Source of the DNA: Leptobrachium leishanense
Lineage: Eukaryota; Chordata; Amphibia; Anura; Megophryidae
Reading direction: 5' to 3'
Assembly: GCA_009667805.1 (NCBI GenBank)
Contig: CM019064.1
Span: forward strand, 270,611,662 to 270,675,661
Length of the DNA: 64,000 nt
A program made the translations under genes and the position numbers. The notes below the pieces were generated by a model. The model was not told the origin of the DNA and did no database searches. It saw only the letters and a list, made by a program, of their open reading frames with translations. Shown piece by piece: positions 1 through 11,379 of this stretch. Within the stretch, counting starts at the first letter, position 1. Every line of letters begins with the position of its first letter.

Positions 1-390
1 GACATTTTCGCTCAGTAGTTACTTTGCAAACAGCTTTTCACTTTTCAAACATTCAAGCAAATTGTTTTGCTAATTTATTCACTTCACTCGTCTGTGGTGT
101 CGGCTTTTTCCGGAGGCTGCGCTGTGTGTGATCAGCTCCTGCTCAGGTTTTTCCGGCATCTTTGGCGGGTTAATCCAGATGTTTTTGCGGGTTTCGTGTG
201 CATTCGCCGGATTTTTGCGGTGACTTTTTGTCGGGTTTGCGGCAGCTTTTCCCTGTGCTTCGACGGCCCTGTGGTGCTTGCTGAATACACCACAGGGTCG
301 CCGAAATGGGATTGCCGAATCGGCCCGAATTGAAGAGAACGAAAATTCACCGAACATGCAGTGACTTTTCGATTCTCTTTGAATAACCCT
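1..390. mobile_element. MITE family A, 3' part, cut by window edge
   Basis: The last bases read ATTCTCTTTGAATAACCCT, the inverted terminus seen complete in the copy at 14185-14650. The body also matches 48690-49050, including a shared stretch running from the first bases of the window. The 5' end lies outside the window. It is non-coding: the open frames crossing it on both strands are chance frames in a GC-rich repeat. The final G of the usual CCCTG terminus is A here. The superfamily is not settled because no clear target duplication is visible in any copy. Confidence 0.7.
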
Positions 391-459
391 ATATGTGATT
401 TTATTTGGAAAATTACTTTTCATTAATAATACAGTAAAACATCTTTGGGAAAATTACCA

Positions 460-1244
460 CTGTATGCATCTGTTACAGAACCATGCCCGGCACCATGGGA
501 TGACCATAAGAACCGTGGTCGAGCTGGTATAACAGCAATGTGATCTTTCATGTCATGCTATTCCAGACCAGGTTTTGGAGTTACTGAGTATTCCAAGTAG
601 TATTCACTCCTGGTCTTCCCAGCCTCAGCAAGGACACAAAGGCAGGCATGTACTGGCTATCAGACTACTGGGAGATTCCTGACGGACCGGGGTCTCTGTG
701 GGCCGGTGGGCCTGTCTGGTTTGCCATTCGCTGCCAGCAGATGACACACACAGTGCATTGTCAAAGTCCAGTGGCTCGGCGCCGTTCATGGACTTCTCCT
801 GCAGCAGGCTGACATCTTGGATGTCAGCCCTGCCTACGGGACCTCACACAGCCTACTGATGTCAAAGCACATGACTGCTACATGAATGGGACCTGGCAGG
901 TGATTCCCTAATGAGGAGATTCAGGGGTTATTTGGACCCATGTATCTCGGAGAACTGTAGAAAATATAGGGCAAAAAGGTACTGTCATTTACTTTTCAAT
1001 TATAAAGTGATCGATGATGATGCTCTAACTCACCTTCTCATTTTCCATGATGCCAGCAGTTGTGGAGGTGATGGCACAATACTTTATTAGGCATTGTTTC
1101 ATCGAACAACTAAACTGCCACACTGCTGCGAGGGGCACTGGGGGGTACTTTGGAACCCTTCATCTCTTATCTTTACACCACATAAGGACAAGTGAAGTGT
1201 CATTGGAAAGGTCAGGTCTGGACTTGTAATTTGCTTGTGTGTTC
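460..1244. repeat. Diverged fragment of the TTAA-flanked family B
   Basis: Blocks such as GGAGGTGATGGCACAATA, the 'GGTACTTTGGAACCCT' segment and the paired ACATC-TTGGATGTCAGCCC motif recur in the better preserved copies at 23222-24318, 37525-39755 and 43785-44979. The piece is internally rearranged and neither end is clear. No protein similarity is seen; the 60-codon open frame starting at 1047 lies inside repeat sequence. Confidence 0.5.
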
Positions 1245-1590
1245 TTCACTCCAAAGAGCATAACCTTGCATTTATCTACATTAAATTTCATCTGCCATTT
1301 AAGTGCCCAATCCCCAATCTATCTAAATCCCTCTGCAGCAAAGTAACATCCTGCTCACATTGTATTACTTTTCCTAGTTTGGTATCATCTGCAAACACTG
1401 ATACATGACTGTTGATGCTTATTTCAAGGTCATTTATAAATAAATAGAATAAAATCGGTCCTATAACAGACCTACAACAGAGCTAAGGAATCTGTTGGCT
1501 CTTTATAAATGCTTGTAACTGTAACTATAACTGTAACTCTGAAGGACACCACTTACCACTGGTGTCCATCCTGAAAATTTACCAGAGAAA
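1245..1590. mobile_element. CR1-like non-LTR retrotransposon fragment
   Basis: The order of phrases (AATCYMTCTAAATCCCTCTG, then TTTGGTATCATCTGCAAAC, then a TCATTTATAAATAA stretch and a PolyA-rich part, then GGACACCACTTACCACTGG) follows a well-known conserved segment of vertebrate CR1 elements. A short stretch with GTAACTGTAACT near 1500-1535 interrupts it. No open reading frame survives. Orientation is not assigned because I recognise the block by its DNA pattern only. Confidence 0.6.
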
Positions 1591-2037
1591 CTAAAACACA
1601 GCGTGGCTGACATAGGGGGATTCACCTAATGCCGGGTCCGAAGTCCACCAATAGTGTATAGCAAAAATCAGCAGACCACACCAGGAGCTCGACCATATAA
1701 AAATATATTTATTGTGGCACAGCCTCAGGGATACTGGATTCAAGTGACGTTTCAGCGAAGTGCTTTAGTCACGCCCTTGCTTCAGCATTGTAATATTTAC
1801 AGTGGAATGTACTCCTCTGCATAGCTGCTCCTGTTCCCTGAATATTCATCCTGTTCCCTCAGCTGGTTCCTCCATCTCCAGACCAACTACTACTAAACAA
1901 GCCTCTCTCAAGTTCCAAAGAGACCCTCCATAAGACTTTTCAGTCTCCACAAGCCTTGTGTCTCTATATCCTCTGTGCTCTGTATCCTTTATTTATATAG
2001 CACAGATGTACAAGTATTTTGTAAGGTAAGGTCCATA
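1591..2037. other. Degenerate repeat with a hammerhead-like relic, then unassigned DNA
   Basis: On the minus strand around 1745-1785 the sequence reads TGACTAA, then a short stem with AGCACTT/..., then GCTGAAACGTCAC. This resembles the CTGATGA-stem-GAAAC hammerhead core seen more clearly at 37134 and 47929, but it is strongly decayed. The remainder to 2037 has no recognised feature. Confidence 0.3.
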
Positions 2038-2146
2038 TCATTAGGTGTCTTGCCCAAGGACACTTGCAGATGGTGTTTACTGAGTGGGGTCAGGACATCT
2101 TTCCATGATTATGAGGCAACGACCTGGTGGTTAGGTTGAACCCCCT
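2038..2146 (-). mobile_element. Diverged tRNA-derived SINE fragment
   Basis: The block beginning TTAGGTGTCTTGCCCAAGGA matches the body of the SINE copies at 26284 and 30174 in reverse orientation. The tRNA-like head is much decayed here. It lies next to a second, clearer minus-strand copy at 2272-2383. Confidence 0.45.
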
Positions 2147-2271
2147 TCTCATAAAGTCGAGACTTGCTTCTCCACAATTGTATTGGAGGGATGTGCTGAA
2201 TGGTATTTTGACTTGCTTCTCGAAGGGTAGAGACGTCACCACAGCTGATATTGTTTGGTAGGCAAGTATGT

Positions 2272-2383
2272 AACGTTGGGTGTCTTGCCCAAAGATACTT
2301 GCTGGAGAGGTGCTCTTGCCAGGATTTGAACCAGGGTCCCCACGGTTATAGAGCAGTGATGTTACCTCTACTCCATCCAGCCA
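2272..2383 (-). mobile_element. tRNA-derived SINE, head and body, minus strand
   Basis: Reading the minus strand gives a CTGG-TGGAGTAGAGGTAACA head and a B-box-like segment (complement of GGATTTGAACC), then AAGTATCTTTGGGCAAGACA. These match the two plus-strand copies at 26284 and 30174. The LINE-like 3' tail is missing, so the copy is truncated. Confidence 0.65.
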
Positions 2384-2801
2384 GTATATAGTACCTCTTA
2401 TCTCGCTCCTCTGGTCGCTCCATTCCTGTCTTATTCCCCATCCTCAGCCTAGTGTTTTACCATGTTGGGAAGTTACCATATAATTGCCTTGTCATATTCA
2501 GGATTTCTATCCATGTGTCACTTATAATAATAAACCTGCTTGATCTGTACTCACTTACCCCATCTGTTTGCAGTATCACTGCATATTGAGCACATATCTG
2601 CAAACCCTGTACACCCTGGTGCCAACCTGCTGCAGTATAACTGCAGTAATTCAGTTTGAAAGGCAAGCATCTTCATCTTCTGGCTTAAAACGGTTACTGC
2701 ACCTGAAGCTCTTTGCAGAATCAGTTGGGGATCTGTGTCTTAGGCACAGATTCCCCACATTGCAAGCAATGTTTTGGAGTGTTTTAGAAAACCTTGGGCT
2801 A
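2384..2801. other. Unassigned DNA
   Basis: No recognised repeat or coding signal. The open frames crossing it, up to 113 codons, show no recognisable domain and low-quality composition. Confidence 0.4.
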
Positions 2802-3904
2802 AATTACAATCCATGTGCTAAAGCGGGGACGCTAGGGAGAGAAAACTGCGGCCGCAGTTTTCTCCCTACCGCCCCCGTTTTAGCACGGGATTACAATGCA
2901 GGCTCTTAAAAAGCTGCCTGCATTGTTAGCGGGCGCTAGCCCCAGAATGAGCGCAACAGCGCTGAGCTCCGCCATGCTCATCCTCTCAATGGAGTTCATA
3001 GGACTCCATTGAGTTTTCCCCTGCCGGTCACATGACCTGCCGGATCTCGCCTCGCGAGAACCGGCAGGTCGGCGTAGTGATCTGCAGGGAGAGACTGGGG
3101 GGACTTTTTCCCTCAGTCTCTCCCTCTTTTTCCGGTGACAGAGGAGGCGGACGGAGCCGCGGTCCTCATCGCAGGATACAAGGTGAATATCTGATTTTTG
3201 GGGTGGATTTTTGCTGGTGCTAACGGATTCTGCACCAGTGGAATCCGTTAGCACGAAGTCCAGGCTGTGGTTAACATTCTTTGTAATCCTAACGCCGATT
3301 AACACTTTGCGCTCCCCATGTTAAGTATAGGGAGCACAAAGTACAGTAACCTCACGCTGAAAAGCGCAAGGTACCAAACGGTAATGGGTTACTTACCCGG
3401 TTAGTGTTTGGATTGTAATGTGCGGTGGCCACCAGAGCCGTAGGGAGGGCGAGGCGAGCCTCGGGCACAGCTGCAAGGGGGCGCAGGCGCAGCCAGGGGT
3501 GATCCGTCTGTCACTCAGAAAATTAATGGTGGATTCGGAATAACACAAATCGCGATGACCAGTCTGAATGGACATCGCGATTTGCAAGGGATCATGATCA
3601 TGATCATCCCAGTGCCTGGGCTCCTGGGGAAAATAAATTACTTCTCTGAATGCCAGAGGGAGGTCACCCTTTAGCTGCTGCACTGAACAGCTCAGAGCAC
3701 GGAGGTGCGGCCACACGTGATGTTTTCGCTTCATGGTCACATGACTGCAACCACGTGGGGAGCGCCGCCTGCACGTGTCACAGCCAACTGCTATGATCGT
3801 TCATCGCTGAACAGTAGAGGCGGAGCCGCAATTCAAGGGGACAGACTCTGAGTAGCGCCAGCCAGCCCAGCACACTCAGACACTGCCCTGGAGACCACCA
3901 CCAC

Positions 3905-4232
3905 CACATGGGGCAATTATATCCATGTGAGCTGGGGCAATCTATACTCATGTGAGCTGGGGGCAAATATATCCATGTGAGCCAGGGCAATTATACCCAT
4001 GTGAGCTGGGGGCAATTATATCCATGTGAGCTGGGGGCAATTATATCCATGTGAGCTGGGGGCAATATATACCCATGTGAGCTGGGGGACAATATATATC
4101 CATGTGAGCCGGGGCAATTATATCCATGTGAGCCGGGGCAAATATATCCATGTGAGCCGGGGGCAAATATACCCATGTGAGCTGGGGCAAATATATCCAT
4201 GTGAGTTGGGGGCAATATTATCTTTTTTTTAT
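3905..4232. repeat. 25-bp minisatellite, locus 1
   Basis: About 13 head-to-tail copies of a unit close to GGGGCAATTATATCCATG followed by TGAGCTG, with A/T and G-run length variants. The same unit reappears at 6990-7512 and 8455-8505, so the array is either a shared internal part of related transposons or has been copied between loci. Confidence 0.92.
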
Positions 4233-4315
4233 ATTGCAGCAAAAATATAGATTTTTTGGGGGGGGTCCTTCATGGATTCTTGCACCGGAGCCCTCAGGTT
4301 TCTAGTTACGCCACT

Positions 4316-4710
4316 GCATAGTGACTATATACAGAATGCACCTGTAAACATGTAACACAGTGACTATATACAGAATGTACCAGTAAACATGTAACATAGT
4401 GACTATATACAGAATGCACCTGTAAACATGTAACACAGTGACTATATACAGAATGCACCTGTAAACATGTAACACAGTGACTATATACAGAATGCACCTG
4501 TAAACATGTAACACAATGACTATATACAGAATGCACCTGTAAACATGTATCACAGTGACTATATACAGAATGCACCTGTAAATATGTAACAGTGACTATA
4601 TACAGAATGCACCTGAAAACATGTAACACAGTGACTATATACAGAATGCGCCTGTAAACATGTAACACAGTGACTATATACAGAATGCACCTGTAAACAT
4701 GTAACATAGT
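4316..4710. repeat. 39-bp minisatellite derived from a LINE 3' end
   Basis: About ten head-to-tail copies of a 39-bp unit containing ACAGAATGCACCTGTAAACA, then TGTAACACAGTGACTATAT. The unit is nearly identical to one uninterrupted 39-bp piece spanning the last codons, stop codon and first 3' UTR bases of the LINE at 32446-34270 (33812-33850). Two units have lost a few bases near 4585. It sits inside the hAT element at 3433-4795. Confidence 0.93.
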
Positions 4711-4866
4711 GAAAAAATAGTGTGTGTTTGTGTGTGTTGGGAGGCACAATTTTCTATTCTTGCCTCGGGTGCAATAGGAGCTAGCTACGGCTCTGGTGGC
4801 CACCAGGGCTAACGTTAACGCTCACGCAGGTGAGCGCTAACGTTAGCACCAAGATGTAATGTGGCC

Positions 4867-6785
4867 CCTTGTGTTTCGTGCCCAAGGTGTTAAAGCTTTT
4901 TGGGTATAGTCTGGACCCAAATGCAAACACAATTTGTTTACAACTAAAGTTAGCAATGATACAACATAGCTCCAGAACGTGTTATCACACCCTGCTGCTG
5001 TGTACTGCTGCTGCTGATGATCATGTACAAACGATCATGGTAGTGAAGGGCTTAACAAAAACACATATACATTCATCAGTGAGGTACAGATGCAGAATAA
5101 ATATCACAGTTCTTATTGCAATCCCTTTTTGCTTTTTTCTAATATTTCTCATTTTTAATTACAAATGTGTTGCTTGAGTAGCATGGGTATCACCAATTTG
5201 TTCAGAACAAAATATCAATTAGCATCTCTTTCAATTTACAGACAGAACAATGTTTCCAAACCCAATAACAGAATAAGTAGTAGTAATAATAATAACAATA
5301 ATAATAGGTTCAGACCTGTCATCAGCTCAGAAGAAGTATTATTTGCATGAAATTACCTTGCTATTTAAAATATACCTACAAATATCTATGTCTGATTTTT
5401 TTTTTCTTTCCTTAAAATAAAGAAGTATGTGTCATGTTGATAAAAGGCATAATAGTTAACAGGGGGTTATTTAATAAGCCAGTAACTGCTCTGAATATTT
5501 TAACTACACTACTGCCATCTAGCGTAGAGAATGTGAATATTTCCATAGAATTCCATGTACTTAAAGCAACAATCTGATTTCTACTGCAAAATCAGTATTC
5601 AGCTGCAGCAAAATCTGCACATTAAATCTAATTTATATTTTAGCATCTCATCATGTGTATATTTCTCTCTGAATAAAGACCCAATGACACCAAAGTAAAA
5701 ACTACCATAAAGGAAGCTTGGAATTTGTGATAGCACAATAATTATTTTTAATAACAAAATAATTTTAATTAATTAATGTATTTGATTAAGCAATACTCAC
5801 ATTAATGTCATCATTAGCAATGAGGATAGCTGCAGAACTATGGGGTACCAGGACCTTTCTTTTGCTATCCATTCTACAAGTGAAGCAAAACATTTTTTGT
5901 TCAATACAGAGCTATTGAACACATCATTCCTTTTATTTCCTTTGAAAGATGTATTTGGAGCTCAGCTTTACAAATTCTGCTTAAAGCAAACACCAAGTCC
6001 CAGATTGATTTGTTGCATAAGAGTCTAGTAGGAGCCAAAGTTTATCATTTATATTAAAAAAGTTACTAAAGCACAAACGATAGAAAATCAGAATAACAAA
6101 ATTTAATAACTACTTCAAACCTGTACTTACTTTTTATATCAGAGTGTTTCCTGAATTAACAATGAATGATGAATTTATTGCTAATTGACAACAAACACTG
6201 TGTCTGGAGAGATAACTGTAGAATAGACATACAGCTATACGGCTCCGTTCTCAATATACTCAGGGAGAATTATTTTATTCAAAGATGCAATACGTGCAAG
6301 TTGAGGTAATCTTATTCATACATGGTTTACAATTTATAAAGCCTGCTTTCTGTATTCATGGTTTAGAACAAACAATGCTTTTTGCTTTCTCTCACAAACA
6401 CAGCATGATAAGTATCTTTAATTTATCTTTATAGAATAGGTGGTGAACAGAAACATGTCCTTGTACAAAACAAGAATCATGTCTATTGAGGCTTCATTTT
6501 AGTTTATTCGCACTAAAAAAAATCATGTTACAATTATCAGAGGGAGTTAACACTTTGCAGTAAAGACATGAAAACTATAAATCACCCTGTTAGTGAATGT
6601 TGGTCAGGTTCCTCGCGGTCGGCAGCGTAAAAAGGACAAAACTAGTGCTGCTATATGAAAAGTGCTGCCTTGCTGGACTTTCCCTGTGAGCGCAATCCAG
6701 CAGAACCAGCAGAACCAGCAGGTGTATTAATCAGGCCCTGCAGCCCTGCAGGCTCTATTTAACAGAGGCACACCCTACCCAAGAT
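4867..6785. other. Unassigned AT-rich DNA with an (AAT)n microsatellite
   Basis: No coding, RNA or transposon signal recognised. The only notable pieces are an imperfect AGT/AAT trinucleotide run at about 5276-5308 and a triplicated AGCAGAACC motif near 6699-6722. Confidence 0.5.
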
Positions 6786-6989
6786 CAGGGGCGGATCCAG
6801 GGGGTCAACTGGGCAATCCCCCCAGAAAGTATTCCGGGATCTTGCGAAAGCGTGGCTTGTGCGTGCTTCGCATGCAGGCGAGCGGCAGTGCTTGATGCCG
6901 GCGTCCGCTCGCACAGTGTGAAGCACTCGGGGCCTGTCCTGGCCTGGCACTGCAGACGACAGGAGACTGATTGGGACCACGTGAGCGGG
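6786..6989. mobile_element. Possible left end of a second hAT element
   Basis: CAGGGGCGGATCCAGGGGG at the start is a typical hAT-style terminus. It is followed by GC-rich sequence leading into the second 25-bp minisatellite. I could not find the matching right terminus beyond the solo LTR, so the element is incomplete or its right end is lost. Confidence 0.45.
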
Positions 6990-7512
6990 GGGGGCAATAT
7001 ATATATATAAAATGTGAGCTGGGCAATATATATATCCATGTGAGCTGGGCACTATATATCCATGAGAGCTGGGGCAATATTTATTCATATGAGCTGGGCA
7101 CTATATATCCATGTGAGCTGGGCACTATATATCCAAGTGAGCAGGGCCTTTATAGCCATGTGAGCTGGGGCAGTATATATCCATATGCGCTGGGCGGTAT
7201 ATATCCATATGAGCTGGGGCACTAAATATCCGTGTGAGCTGGGCCTGTATATATCCATATAAGCTGGGGCAGTATATATCCATGTGAGCTAGGGCAATAT
7301 ATATCCATGTGAGCAGGGCCTGTATATATCCATGTGAGCAGGGCACTATATATATCCATGTGAGCTGGGCACTATAAATCCATGTGAGGAGCTGGGGTAC
7401 TATATATCCATGTGAGCTGGAGCCATATATATCCATGTGTGAGCTGGGCTGGGGCAATATACATAAAATGTGAGCTAGGGTAATATATCCATGTGAGCTG
7501 GGGCAATATATC
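6990..7512. repeat. 25-bp minisatellite, locus 2, left part
   Basis: About 20 copies of a 24-27-bp unit of the form GGGGCAATATATATCCATG followed by TGAGCT. This is the same unit as at 3905-4232, but more diverged. It is cut by a solo LTR at 7513 and resumes at 8455. The 145-codon minus frame over it is translated repeat, not a gene. Confidence 0.9.
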
Positions 7513-8454
7513 TGTAGCACTGCTTTAAGATTTTGCTTGCTGCATTTACTTGTTGTGGCCACCAGAGGGAGACAGGGGCAATATGGACTATGCTGGACAC
7601 AAACGGAACTACAATTTCCATCGTGCTTTGCGGTGGAGACAGGAAGTGGGTGGGAGAGAAAGGAAGGACATCTGCAGCCTCATCGGGGGATAGCCAGAGT
7701 GAGCCGAGCGGCGGAAGGTGGAAGACGCACATGAGACTGCCAGAGATTGTGACCAGGCCAGAGAGCAGGCGCTGCCTCGCGGGCGCTGGGGATCGGGACA
7801 GTGACTTGCCAGAGACCTACCTTCACATCGCTGAGAGGTTTTACACAGACATAAAGTTCTGGTTGGACCCCGAGTAAGGAGACCGCGATGATCCATTGGG
7901 AGTGCAGGCGGCAGGCCGTAGTTTCTCATTGCGGAGATCGGACAAGCAAGGGAAGCGGATCCGGTGGCACAGAGTTCCAGTGCAAAAGCGGAGAGACATC
8001 CTTGATCGGGCAGCGGAACAGATTGTCTAACGGATGCGTGAGAGGCCTTCCAGGCCACAGTTCCAAGTATAACAAAGCACGCTGCATTATTGTCTAAATC
8101 CAGAGGGCCCCAACTTGACTAGTTGAAGATTTGCTCATTCCATTCACTGGCCAGTTGAATACAGTACCCAGGTACCTGAGATCATACACACACACTTTTT
8201 TGAGAAATTACTTTCACGGGACTTACACTCCAGAATCGAAGGGGTTAAACTTTTCTTTTGCCGCCGCGTGTTTTTCCCGCATTACGAAGTCCTGTTGTTC
8301 ATATACCGTGTTTACATTATATATGCCGCTTTATTGGGATCAGTAAAGTATATAATCTATAAAATCCACAACAGTGCTGGTGTATATTTATTCCCTAGTG
8401 CGGTGAGACTAACACGAGGTTAATTCAGCGGCTCCTCCGGGAGTGAGCGCTACA
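7513..8454. mobile_element. Solo LTR inserted in the minisatellite
   Basis: The 942-bp insert begins TGTAGCACTG and ends GAGCGCTACA, giving the canonical TG...CA ends with a 6-bp inverted TGTAGC/GCTACA. The 4-bp sequence TATC flanks both sides (7509-7512 and 8455-8458), and the 25-bp minisatellite resumes directly after it. A TATA-like and AGTAAA-bearing AT-rich stretch near 8320-8370 fits the promoter or polyadenylation part of an LTR. No internal retroelement genes are present. Confidence 0.75.
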
Positions 8455-8505
8455 TATCCATGTGCAATATATTACACATGGACAATATATTACATGTGAG
8501 CTGGG
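8455..8505. repeat. 25-bp minisatellite, locus 2, right part
   Basis: Resumes with TATCCATGTGCAATATATTA directly after the LTR and ends with ATGTGAGCTGGGA. It is the displaced right part of the array at 6990-7512. Confidence 0.75.
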
Positions 8506-8830
8506 AGGGGGGTACCCTGGGCCCCTGGTATGAAAAGGGTTCACAGGGGTATGCAGATGGGGTGCCATGTGTGTCCTGCCAGCATGCAAAGGGCAGCCCA
8601 CACCTGGGTTACCCTACACTGCATAGCTTCAAGGGGTATGTGCTGGTAGGGGGGTACCCTGGGCCCCTCGTATGGAAAGGGTTTGCAGGGCTCATGAGCC
8701 ACATGAGGACAGACCCTGTGCAATGTTCTGGGGTGAGTGAGTGTAATGAGCTTGCGATTAGAGTCGTCTGTGCCTGTCACTACAAACCCAACACCAGCTC
8801 TTAACCAAAACTGGGAGAGTGCCCCTCTAA
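8506..8830. repeat. Direct repeat of about 132 bp
   Basis: GGTACCCTGGGCCCCT followed by a GTATGRAAAGGGTT segment occurs at 8511 and again near 8652. The intervening DNA is GC-rich and unassigned. It may be the interior of the LTR-like block continued at 9256-9640 after the Harbinger insertion. Confidence 0.45.
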
Positions 8831-9255
8831 GGCTAGGGTCAGACGAACGCATTTTTATGTTGTCTGTGAAAAAGTGCGTTCGAACGAATGGACGCATTTT
8901 TTCACAGAATACGTGATAGTGGTCATACTATGCGCATTTTCGTCCGTGATTTTGTACGGATCATCAATAAAACTCTTTTTGTGTCTGGACGTTATGTTGG
9001 CCGGACATTAGCAGCGTCTGACGTCTCCTAATCACACACACACGCCGCTAGCGGACACAGCGCACTCTGTACGTCAGTACCTGCGGTTTCACGTTCTCGA
9101 AAAAATGCGTTCATTTTCCACTTGCGTTGCACTGCCGGACTTTTGTGCGACCGTACTTCGTATATTGGCCGTCATTGCCCGGCATTTGCTGCTAGTGCGG
9201 CCGTGATTAAGTGCGGCTGCACGCGTGTTCGCACTGCCTCAGTCTGACCCTAGCC
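8831..9255. mobile_element. PIF/Harbinger-type MITE, copy 1
   Basis: Termini GGCTAGGGTCAGAC and GTCTGACCCTAGCC are inverted repeats, and TAA flanks both sides (8828-8830, 9256-9258). A 3-bp TWA duplication is typical of PIF/Harbinger elements. The body is unusually rich in CG dinucleotides for this window and carries no transposase. Four more copies are at 30932, 38348, 45314 and 49572. Confidence 0.88.
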
Positions 9256-9640
9256 TAAAACCTGTGTCTGGATCCAACCCTGCCCAAGATGCTTCTGCAT
9301 TCTTATTGTATTCTTATTGCCTCAGTCTGCTCTGGACACCAACCTGGAAGGAAGCTATATTACTCTGCCTGATATTTTGTGTACCGGACTGCTGGTTATT
9401 CCCCTGGACTCTCTTTGGATCATCCCTTCTAGTAATCGTGTCTCAAGACCCCATTTTTGTTGTGTCTGCCCCGAGACTCCGTTTCTGCACTTTCCCAACC
9501 AGATACTTTCCTGCCTCGCCCCTTTGCTGTGTTTATTGTTTATCTAAATAAACACAACCTGATTTCACCATACCAAGTGTCTCCAAGTGTATCACTGCAT
9601 TCTGGACTCGCAACCTCTCCCCTGCACGCTGAGAACTGAC
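9256..9640 (+). mobile_element. Possible LTR 3' portion
   Basis: A pyrimidine-rich block with AATAAA at about 9546-9551, followed roughly 90 bases later by CTGAGAACTGACA, resembles the R-U5 end of an LTR. The matching start has not been found, though GC-rich sequence before the Harbinger MITE may belong to it. The 108-codon open frame has no recognisable domain. Confidence 0.3.
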
Positions 9641-10685
9641 AATGTTACATGGCTGGGAAATGTGATAATCAACTGGTTCGTTCCTTCGAAATCTTTTTGA
9701 AGTAATTACTCAATTACTAATAGAGTACTGAAAAACTGTCCTGCACTATCTGTTTTGAAAAAAATACTAATACCCCATATTCTAGTTGAGCCAGAAATAG
9801 GATGCTGCTAAGATGTATTTGACATGAGTTGGACTGCCTAATACTGGCTTGATTAAGCAGAGTTGCTATATTAGCTACTAGGCTCAGAATTTTAGGGAGC
9901 TGCTACTTTACAGGAGGACTCCATAATGAGTCTCCATATTCTTCACTCCATGGAGAGAGGAGGCAGAAGATGGAAAATTATTTTTCCCAGTGTATTCAAA
10001 TATAAGCATAGCATTTGTTATTATTATTTTTTTCTTTGCAATGATGCAAAATTTACCTGACACCTGGTTTTGGAAGAATTACAGGTTGTTTCTACTTTGC
10101 GGCTGTGGATTAAAAATAACGTCTGACTGTAAAATCTGTCATTAATACCCAGCTCCTACTATAGTCATGCATCCTCCAAGATAGAAAGCGTAACCTGCCT
10201 TAAAAACTAAAATGCAACAGAAGTTGAGATGGGAGCCATTTACAGTTATTGAAATCGGACCTTGTTTATCAATTTAAAATTATTTATTACTATTATATTC
10301 TGATTCCTTTGTAACAGAGAAAACATTATGAAATCCATTTAATTTAATAAGTGTGTTCGTACCCACCTACGACCTGACAAAATCTCACAGATGTCATATG
10401 AAGGCTTATGTTCATGCTCCCTGTAAAAATATTCTCTGTGATTAATCTCTTCATACAGAGAAATATAACACCGCTAATAAAAATTAAATATCCTTGCCCA
10501 AAAAATACACAATCAAGAGATCAACTAAAGCATCATATCTCTGATTAACACAATTTTATAATCGCTCTAACCTTTTCACTACAGCAATCACGTTAATATA
10601 ATCTTCTGAAGCACCATCAGCTGACTGGGATTGAGTTAACTCGATCTGTACATATTCTGGAGCATTGCAACTGAAATTTGTTTGA
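9641..10685. other. Unassigned AT-rich DNA
   Basis: I see no repeat ends, coding domain or RNA gene. Composition is unremarkable AT-rich intergenic or intronic sequence. Confidence 0.5.
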
Positions 10686-11230
10686 ATATGGCTCTAAATA
10701 TGCCCCTAAAGTTACAGTACATCGGACATAGCAACTGCTGCCAGAATGAGCACTTTGCATTATTTCAAGCACACATGCAATGCTCCAGGGATTAACCAGA
10801 CCAGTCTGCAAATTACTGCATAGGGTCTGTAAATTACCTGTAATAATATTGCATTGTGTTTAGTCTGTGTGTGTAGGTGTGTTATAGTGATAGGGTTAAA
10901 GGGCAATGTAAAGTGGTTTTCCATAACACTATTGGTTCCTGTCAGTGGTTTTAGTGAAAACTACTTGCAGTGAAGGGGTAACCCCATTCACTACTGTGAA
11001 TGAATATACTAGATCTTCAAAAGCAACTGCATGTTCCCCCGAGATTGAGTATACTTAATCTACTCTTATTCTGGATCACTGAAAAGGCATTTTGTTTACT
11101 GCAAACAAGATTCACTTGCAATTGGGCTCCAGATTGTACCCTTAAAGTTTCAACACATCGAACATAACAGTCAATGTGTTCAAATTGCTTCAGGTGGATT
11201 AAAGAAGCCAGAATCTGGTGAAATGCATCT
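10686..11230. repeat. Decayed fragments of TTAA family E
   Basis: Phrases such as CTAAAGTTACAGTACATCGG, a GTGGTTTTCCATAA motif, and GATTGAGTATACTTAATC recur at 13670-13790, 18900-19060 and 22100-22330. They belong to the family flanked by CCCCTTCACTACC termini. Ends are not resolved here. Confidence 0.45.
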
Positions 11231-11379
11231 CAGATATTATTTTTACCTTAAAAGGAAATTTGGATTATTTCCTCTTTTCTGTTTAATTTAGTTTCTATTA
11301 GTTAAAATTTTTTAGAAGTGAATAAAGGTTTATTTATAATAAATCCACCTCTGATTTGGGCTGCGATATATATCCCAAA

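Larger units (their letters stand above)
3433..4795. mobile_element. Non-autonomous hAT element carrying two minisatellites
   Basis: The termini are CAGAGCCGTAG and CTACGGCTCTG, exact inverted copies. They are flanked on both sides by the 8-bp duplication GTGGCCAC (3425-3432 and 4796-4803), which also fits the known hAT preference nTnnnnAn. The element has no transposase. Its inside is mostly two tandem arrays: a 25-bp minisatellite (3905-4232) and a 39-bp minisatellite (4316-4710). The open frames here simply translate the repeats. Confidence 0.9.
2802..4866. mobile_element. Possible palindrome-rich outer element hosting the hAT insertion
   Basis: The left side begins GGGCTAAATTACAATCC and the right side ends GATGTAATGTGGCCC, which is an imperfect inverted match. 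Both ends are followed inward by a GTGCTAA motif. Inside are several inverted repeats, including a NotI-centred perfect palindrome near 2844-2867. A complete hAT element (3433-4795) has been inserted into it. No target duplication is convincing, so the boundaries are tentative. Confidence 0.4.

Noticed and set aside
2457..3305. Host exons in the open frames around 2.5-3.3 kb
   Set aside because: No recognisable domain, and the region is full of inverted repeats that belong to a possible mobile element.
4302..4803. Minus-strand frames rich in the motif HVYRCILYIV
   Set aside because: Translation of the 39-bp minisatellite in several phases at once.
7125..7562. Minus-strand 145-codon frame with repeated SHGY/HMDI motifs
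   Set aside because: Translation of the 25-bp minisatellite.
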